A stretch of 64,000 bases of DNA from an uncultured Lachnospiraceae bacterium. GTDB taxonomy: Bacteria; Bacillota; Clostridia; Lachnospirales; Lachnospiraceae. How positions within the stretch are numbered: the first letter of the stretch is position 1; each line of letters begins with the position of its first letter. The stretch is from NCBI GenBank assembly GCA_910585075.1, contig CAJUED010000002.1, positions 50,268 to 114,267 of the forward strand, in the 5' to 3' direction. The position numbers and the translations under genes are program-made. Below, in pieces: positions 60,498 to 64,000 of this stretch. The notes under the pieces are model-generated. The model did not search any database. It worked only from the letters and a program-made list of their open reading frames with translations, and was not told the origin of the DNA.

Positions 60498-60619
60498 GTT
60501 TGTGTCCGCGCTGCACCCACAAACTCCCAAGCATATATGCTTGTAACATTTATGCTTATAGCATTTATGCTTATAGGCATTTATACCTGTATGCACAAAA
60601 AAGCAGCGCAGAAATGAGG
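60498..60619 (+). promoter_or_regulatory. Predicted pseudoknot leader, copy D (DUF3021 gene)
   Basis: GTTTGTG (60498-60504) pairs with CACAAAC (60518-60524). Loop GCGCTGC (60508-60514) is complementary to GCAGCGC (60603-60609), which precedes AGAAAT and the ribosome site GAGG (60616-60619). The linker contains repeated TATGCTTATAGC-like units and an AAGCAT/ATGCTT hairpin. It lies between lytTR and DUF3021 within one transcript. Confidence 0.6.
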
Positions 60620-60625
60620 GAAATC

Positions 60626-61102
60626 ATGAAAAAAAAGAATGCTTTACAAAATATAATTTTACGCGGCCTTTGGGGATTCCCCATGGGACTGGCAATCGGT
60701 TACACCATCTCAATCGTTTCTTCTCTCTGCTATGCAGGAGGATATTACGCTCCCTGCGTCCCTGTCCTTATTGACAAGGTGGGCAGTGAAATTGGCGCCG
60801 TTGTTTTGCAGGCCATATTGTGCGGACTGATTGGAACATGGTCAGCGGCAACTTCTGTCATATGGGATATGGAACGCTTAAGCCTTATGGCACAGACGGG
60901 AATTTATTTTATTCTGAATGCCTCTGTCATGATGTCAGTTGCTTATTTTTGTTACTGGATGGAGCACAGCATAAAAGGATTTTTAGAATTCTTTGCAGTC
61001 TTTGCCCTGATTTTTATTGTTATCTGGGTCACAGAATTATTGATTGGAAAATGTCTTGTAAAAAGATTGAATACAAATTTATACAAGATACAGGACAATT
61101 AA
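60626..61102 (+). CDS. DUF3021 membrane protein
   Basis: The 158-residue protein starts MKKKNALQNIILRGLWGFPM and has four hydrophobic helices, with GFPMGLAIGYTIS and GLIGTWSAATSVIWDMERLSL matching DUF3021. GAGGG is about 6 nt before the ATG at 60626. It is the membrane partner of LytTR regulators; its function is not known. Confidence 0.9.
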   Translation: MKKKNALQNIILRGLWGFPMGLAIGYTISIVSSLCYAGGYYAPCVPVLIDKVGSEIGAVVLQAILCGLIGTWSAATSVIWDMERLSLMAQTGIYFILNASVMMSVAYFCYWMEHSIKGFLEFFAVFALIFIVIWVTELLIGKCLVKRLNTNLYKIQDN

Positions 61103-61122
61103 CCGGACGGTAATCCGGTACA
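61103..61122. terminator. Short hairpin between convergent genes
   Basis: ACCGGA and TCCGGT pair around CGGTAA just after the DUF3021 stop. There is no U-run, so terminator function is weak. Confidence 0.3.
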
Positions 61123-61176
61123 CCGTATCCAAATTCCTCGCACAAATATTCGCACAGAAACTTTAGATACAGTGCA

Positions 61177-61446
61177 CTAATCAAGTTCCTCCACCCGCTC
61201 AATTTTAAACACATTCAGGGTATCCACATCGGGGCACGCAAATACTGCGGTGCCCTTTTCCTGTCCTGGGATTTCTCCCCCGTATCTTAGGATATCAATG
61301 TAGGGAAAAGCCACATGCATTGCCATGGGACAGAGCGCTCCCCGCTCTGTGTCAAAATCAAAGGTATCCCCCACCTGATGCCCCCGGTGGCAGCCCTTTT
61401 CTCCTTTTCTGTCAATTAAAGTGATTCTTATTTTTGGTCTTTTCAT
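61177..61446 (-). CDS. TIGR04076-family protein
   Basis: The 89-residue protein, MKRPKIRITLIDRKGEKGCH with GHQVGDTFDFD and MAMHVAFPYIDILRYGGEIPG blocks, matches the TIGR04076 family found in many anaerobes. Its start overlaps the stop of the kinase gene by 4 nt. The function is unknown. Confidence 0.88.
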   Translation of the reverse strand: MKRPKIRITLIDRKGEKGCHRGHQVGDTFDFDTERGALCPMAMHVAFPYIDILRYGGEIPGQEKGTAVFACPDVDTLNVFKIERVEELD

Positions 61447-62270
61447 ACATCAAGCATCTCCAGACATTCTTCTAAGGGAATTCCTTTGTATTTATCTTTG
61501 CTGTCCTGGTACTGCGCTATCATGGCCTTTACCGTGTCCATTGCCCTCCCGGTAGCGTCCTTAAGGCTTTTTCCCTCCAATATTCCGCCCATGAAAACCG
61601 AGGAAAAGATATCTCCCGTTCCCGGAAATCTGACCGGAATTTCCTCATAATCCAGCTTAAAATAGCTTTCTTCCTGTTTGTCATAGCCCACAACGGCCTT
61701 TTTTTCCGCACCCCTTATTAACACGCTGGTAATCACCACGGACTTCGCCCCCTGGGAGCGCAGATTGTCAATTATCTCATATACCTCCTGTAGGTCAATG
61801 CCTTCAGTCTTATAGGCAATACCGGAAAGATAAGCCGCTTCCGTATAATTGGGTACGATATAATCCGAGACGGAAATAAGCTTCCGCATCAGCTCCACGG
61901 TTTTCTCCGTAACGCCGTTGTACAGCTTTCCGTCGTCCCCCATAATCGGGTCGGAAAAAATCAGCATCCCCTGATCCGCCTTCTTTGTACAAAATTCCGC
62001 TATCAGTTCCGCCTGTTCTTCCGAAACAATAAATCCCGTGGCAATAGCGTCAAACGCAAAGCCCAGCTCATCCCAGACCTTGATGGAATTTCGCATATAA
62101 TCTGTTGTTTCCAGAATATCAAACTTTCCGTAATCCAGAGTGTTGGATACAAGGGCTGTAGGCAGATTGAAAATTTCATATTTCATGTGGGACAATACCG
62201 GAATCATTGCGGAGAGGGCAACCTTCCCGTAACCGGCCATATCGTTGATCAAGAGTAACTTTTTGCTCAT
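61443..62270 (-). CDS. Pyridoxamine/pyridoxal kinase-like protein
   Basis: The 275-residue ribokinase-fold protein starts MSKKLLLINDMAGYGKVALS and has FSDPIMGDDGKLY, VPNYTEAAYLSG, and the catalytic FPGTGDIFSSVFMGG loop with the Asp base. It should phosphorylate B6 vitamers in salvage of pyridoxal phosphate. The start at 62270 has GGAG 6 nt upstream. The upstream gap 62271-62731 holds diverged repeat copies near 62346 and 62387, a CTGGATAT/ATATCCAG palindrome at 62498-62519, and promoter-like TATAAT hexamers. Confidence 0.87.
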   Translation of the reverse strand: MSKKLLLINDMAGYGKVALSAMIPVLSHMKYEIFNLPTALVSNTLDYGKFDILETTDYMRNSIKVWDELGFAFDAIATGFIVSEEQAELIAEFCTKKADQGMLIFSDPIMGDDGKLYNGVTEKTVELMRKLISVSDYIVPNYTEAAYLSGIAYKTEGIDLQEVYEIIDNLRSQGAKSVVITSVLIRGAEKKAVVGYDKQEESYFKLDYEEIPVRFPGTGDIFSSVFMGGILEGKSLKDATGRAMDTVKAMIAQYQDSKDKYKGIPLEECLEMLDV

Positions 62271-62497
62271 ACGAATCTCCATTCCAAAACGTTTGCACGG
62301 CGGAGTGACACATATTTGAATTTGCACAGCCATCAAACGTCTCCATATTTTGTAAGCCAGCCTATTGCATCAAATGTATACACACTTCGCAAGTCAGTTT
62401 ATTTAACCAAAGCAATTGGTGACGCTCTGCACAAATTGCTGCGCGTTTCACACTGCTGCCGTTTTTTATTATAGAATGAAGTCATTATACTTTGTTA

Positions 62498-62519
62498 CTG
62501 GATATGTTAAAATATCCAG
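62498..62519. promoter_or_regulatory. Palindrome in the kinase upstream region
   Basis: CTGGATAT and ATATCCAG flank GTTAAA near two minus-strand TATAAT-like hexamers (about 62470-62495). It is a candidate operator; no regulator is known. Confidence 0.4.
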
Positions 62520-62674
62520 ATTAGATTATATCAATCATGCCAGTTTTGTTTAAACAGAGAAAATTATATCCCGGTTTGCCATACAGGATATATGCTGTTA
62601 AGCAGATAATTAGCTTATATATTTTTTTATATGTGTATCTTTATACATATAAAGGCACCATATACAGCAAATAA

Positions 62675-62714
62675 CAGACTGCCGCATATGGATTTTATCC
62701 ATAACGGCAGTCTG
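62675..62714 (-). terminator. Intrinsic terminator after the GH2 gene
   Basis: CAGACTGCCG and CGGCAGTCTG form a 10-bp stem with an inner ATGGAT/ATCCAT helix, 17 bp after the beta-mannosidase stop. Confidence 0.88.
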
Positions 62715-62731
62715 TGGAAAAACCTATATTT

Positions 62732-64000
62732 TTATCTGATATCATAGACACTGCGCAGCTTCAGTCCGGTTGGCTCACCTGATATGATTTTCACACGCTT
62801 TTCTCCTCCATTCATATCAAAATAATTATCTGATAAAATAAGATTTTCCTCAGCGTTCAGAATCTCCACACTTTTTGCATAGGTCTTTGCCAATACCACT
62901 ATCTCATCTTCTTCAACCCGGCATGCCAGCTGAGGATCCAAATATTGAAACAATTTAGGTACAGACAATATCAGACTGGATGCGGAAATCTCCTTTCCTC
63001 CTTCATAAAGTGCATAACTGATATACTCCTCCCGTATCTTCAAATCCGGAATCGATATCTCCTCCATCCATACTGCTGACAAAGCGGGCACCTGAATCAT
63101 TTCTTCCTTCTCCTGAACAGCTTTTCCATCATTTGTTCTTACCGACCATACAACTTTCAGTTCTTTATCCTCTCTCGTCTCATTGGACACATTAAAACGT
63201 ATACTCTTTTTTAAAGGAAAAGGCTGGGCATTCACATTTGCATTCTGGGTAAGCATCCCTTCCTCCTCACAGGATAGCAGTATCGGCGCAAAAAAACGTT
63301 TCGCATAATAGTGCAATGCTTTCCAGCGGCCATAATAATCAATTGATGACCATGACGCCACCGGCCAGCAGTCGTTTACCTGCCAGTAAATTGTACCCAT
63401 GCAGATTCCTCGATTTCTCCTGAAATGTTCCACACCATACTTTATTGCATCCGCCTGCAAAAGTTGTGATGCATATAGCAATGCTGAAAAACTTGTTGGA
63501 TACAAGTAAGTCTGATACATATAATTCATGATTTTTCCATTGGCCGATGCATTTCTCTGATGCTTTTCCATTATGTAAGAAAAAATATTTCTATCCTGCG
63601 GCAATGTAAAACTCTCAACTGTTTTCTCTAACGGAAACGACTGAAAACCAAATTCACTTAAATAACGAAAATTGAATTTCCTGTATTCTGTAAATGGTTT
63701 ATTTCCATGCCATACATCCCAATAGTGTACATCTCCCCTGTCAGGAACATTCGGATTGTCGTATCCGCCCCCTGAGGAAGGGCTGGAGGGCCAGTAAAAA
63801 GTATCAGGGTCTTCCTCCTTTAATATCTGCGGGATAATATATTCAAATATTTTGACACTGTCCGCCATCTGACGCATGGTAGGCTCATATTCTCCTCTTT
63901 CCAGACACATCTCAATTTCATTATTTCCGCACCATAGCCCCAGACAGGCATGATGGCGTATCCTCCTTACGTTATCTCTGATTTCTGCTCGAATGTTTTC
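62732..64000 (-). CDS. Beta-mannosidase, GH2 family (5' end beyond window)
   Basis: The visible 422 residues are the C-terminal part of a GH2 beta-mannosidase and the frame stays open to the window end. The acid/base region LWCGNNE, with Glu after GNN, is read just inside 63911-63960. The nucleophile Glu is in YLSEFGFQSFP near 63645. YWPSSPSSGG and GTIYWQVNDCWPVASWSSID line the active site. It removes terminal beta-mannose from oligosaccharides. The missing N-terminal part prevents a check for a signal peptide. Confidence 0.93.
   Translation of the reverse strand, partial: ENIRAEIRDNVRRIRHHACLGLWCGNNEIEMCLERGEYEPTMRQMADSVKIFEYIIPQILKEEDPDTFYWPSSPSSGGGYDNPNVPDRGDVHYWDVWHGNKPFTEYRKFNFRYLSEFGFQSFPLEKTVESFTLPQDRNIFSYIMEKHQRNASANGKIMNYMYQTYLYPTSFSALLYASQLLQADAIKYGVEHFRRNRGICMGTIYWQVNDCWPVASWSSIDYYGRWKALHYYAKRFFAPILLSCEEEGMLTQNANVNAQPFPLKKSIRFNVSNETREDKELKVVWSVRTNDGKAVQEKEEMIQVPALSAVWMEEISIPDLKIREEYISYALYEGGKEISASSLILSVPKLFQYLDPQLACRVEEDEIVVLAKTYAKSVEILNAEENLILSDNYFDMNGGEKRVKIISGEPTGLKLRSVYDIR

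Noticed and set aside
62271..62345. Possible fifth pseudoknot leader before the pyridoxamine kinase gene
   Set aside because: ACGTTTG/CAAACGT arms exist, but the loop is about 45 nt and there is no TGCGCTG/CAGCGCA-type pairing before the ribosome site.

Overview
The window looks like a chromosomal segment of an anaerobic gut-type Firmicute, class Clostridia and most likely Lachnospiraceae. This is inferred from gene content: DUF4250, CD3324-type, TIGR04076, DUF1062 and LytTR/DUF3021 proteins, a CIRCE-controlled clpB, strong AGGAGG ribosome sites, and many sugar-use genes without a secretion signal. I found no rRNA or tRNA genes, CRISPR array, complete insertion sequence or prophage.

Layout. 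1-5.8 kb: tail of an EamA permease, an AAA-ATPase-like/PD-(D/E)XK protein, and a biotin operon (bioY-bioB-bioD-bioA, minus strand) behind a BirA-type operator. 5.8-7.1 kb: a small helical protein, a strongly promoted structured RNA ending in a terminator, and directly after it a PBECR4-type nuclease gene. 7.1-19.3 kb: a tandem-domain peptide-type ABC ATPase, carB, a polysaccharide deacetylase, a phosphoesterase, a cytosolic BMP-domain protein, a GH3 glycosidase and DUF4250. 19.4-25.8 kb: clpB under CIRCE, then a ketose 3-epimerase/SDR pair facing a ROK regulator. 25.8-31.7 kb: a complete LIV-type ABC transporter followed by a PLP C-S lyase-family gene. 32-36 kb: Mbeg1-like, DUF3810 and AGCS symporter genes. 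36.3-39.2 kb: an AT-rich DUF262 / AAA ATPase / HNH cassette that looks like a phage-defence module, with the HNH gene split by a frameshift. 39.4-42.6 kb: a MATE exporter, an XRE-methyltransferase fusion and toxin-antitoxin remains. 42.8-49.1 kb: a LacI-controlled sugar ABC transporter with a sulfatase. 49.3-51.1 kb: small regulators and a YefM/YoeB chimera. 51.3-59.4 kb: a siroheme/sulfite-reduction locus made of a CoADR-rhodanese-sulfite reductase fusion, a FecBCD-type importer and a triple-fused siroheme synthase. 59.5-64 kb: LytTR/DUF3021, TIGR04076, a pyridoxamine kinase and the start-truncated part of a GH2 beta-mannosidase.

The most unusual signal is a leader that occurs four times, each time just upstream of a ribosome-binding site: the GH3 gene, the sulfatase, the sugar-binding lipoprotein and DUF3021. 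A GTTTGTG/CACAAAC-type hairpin carries a loop (core TGCGCTGC) that is complementary to a segment (GCAGCGCA) lying 3-6 nt before the Shine-Dalgarno sequence. This predicts a pseudoknot, and the GH3 copy changes both sides in a compensating way. Other points of interest are the structured RNA beside the PBECR4 gene, the DUF262-AAA-HNH cassette, and three separate toxin-antitoxin remnants in which the toxin is broken or missing while antitoxin sequence remains.
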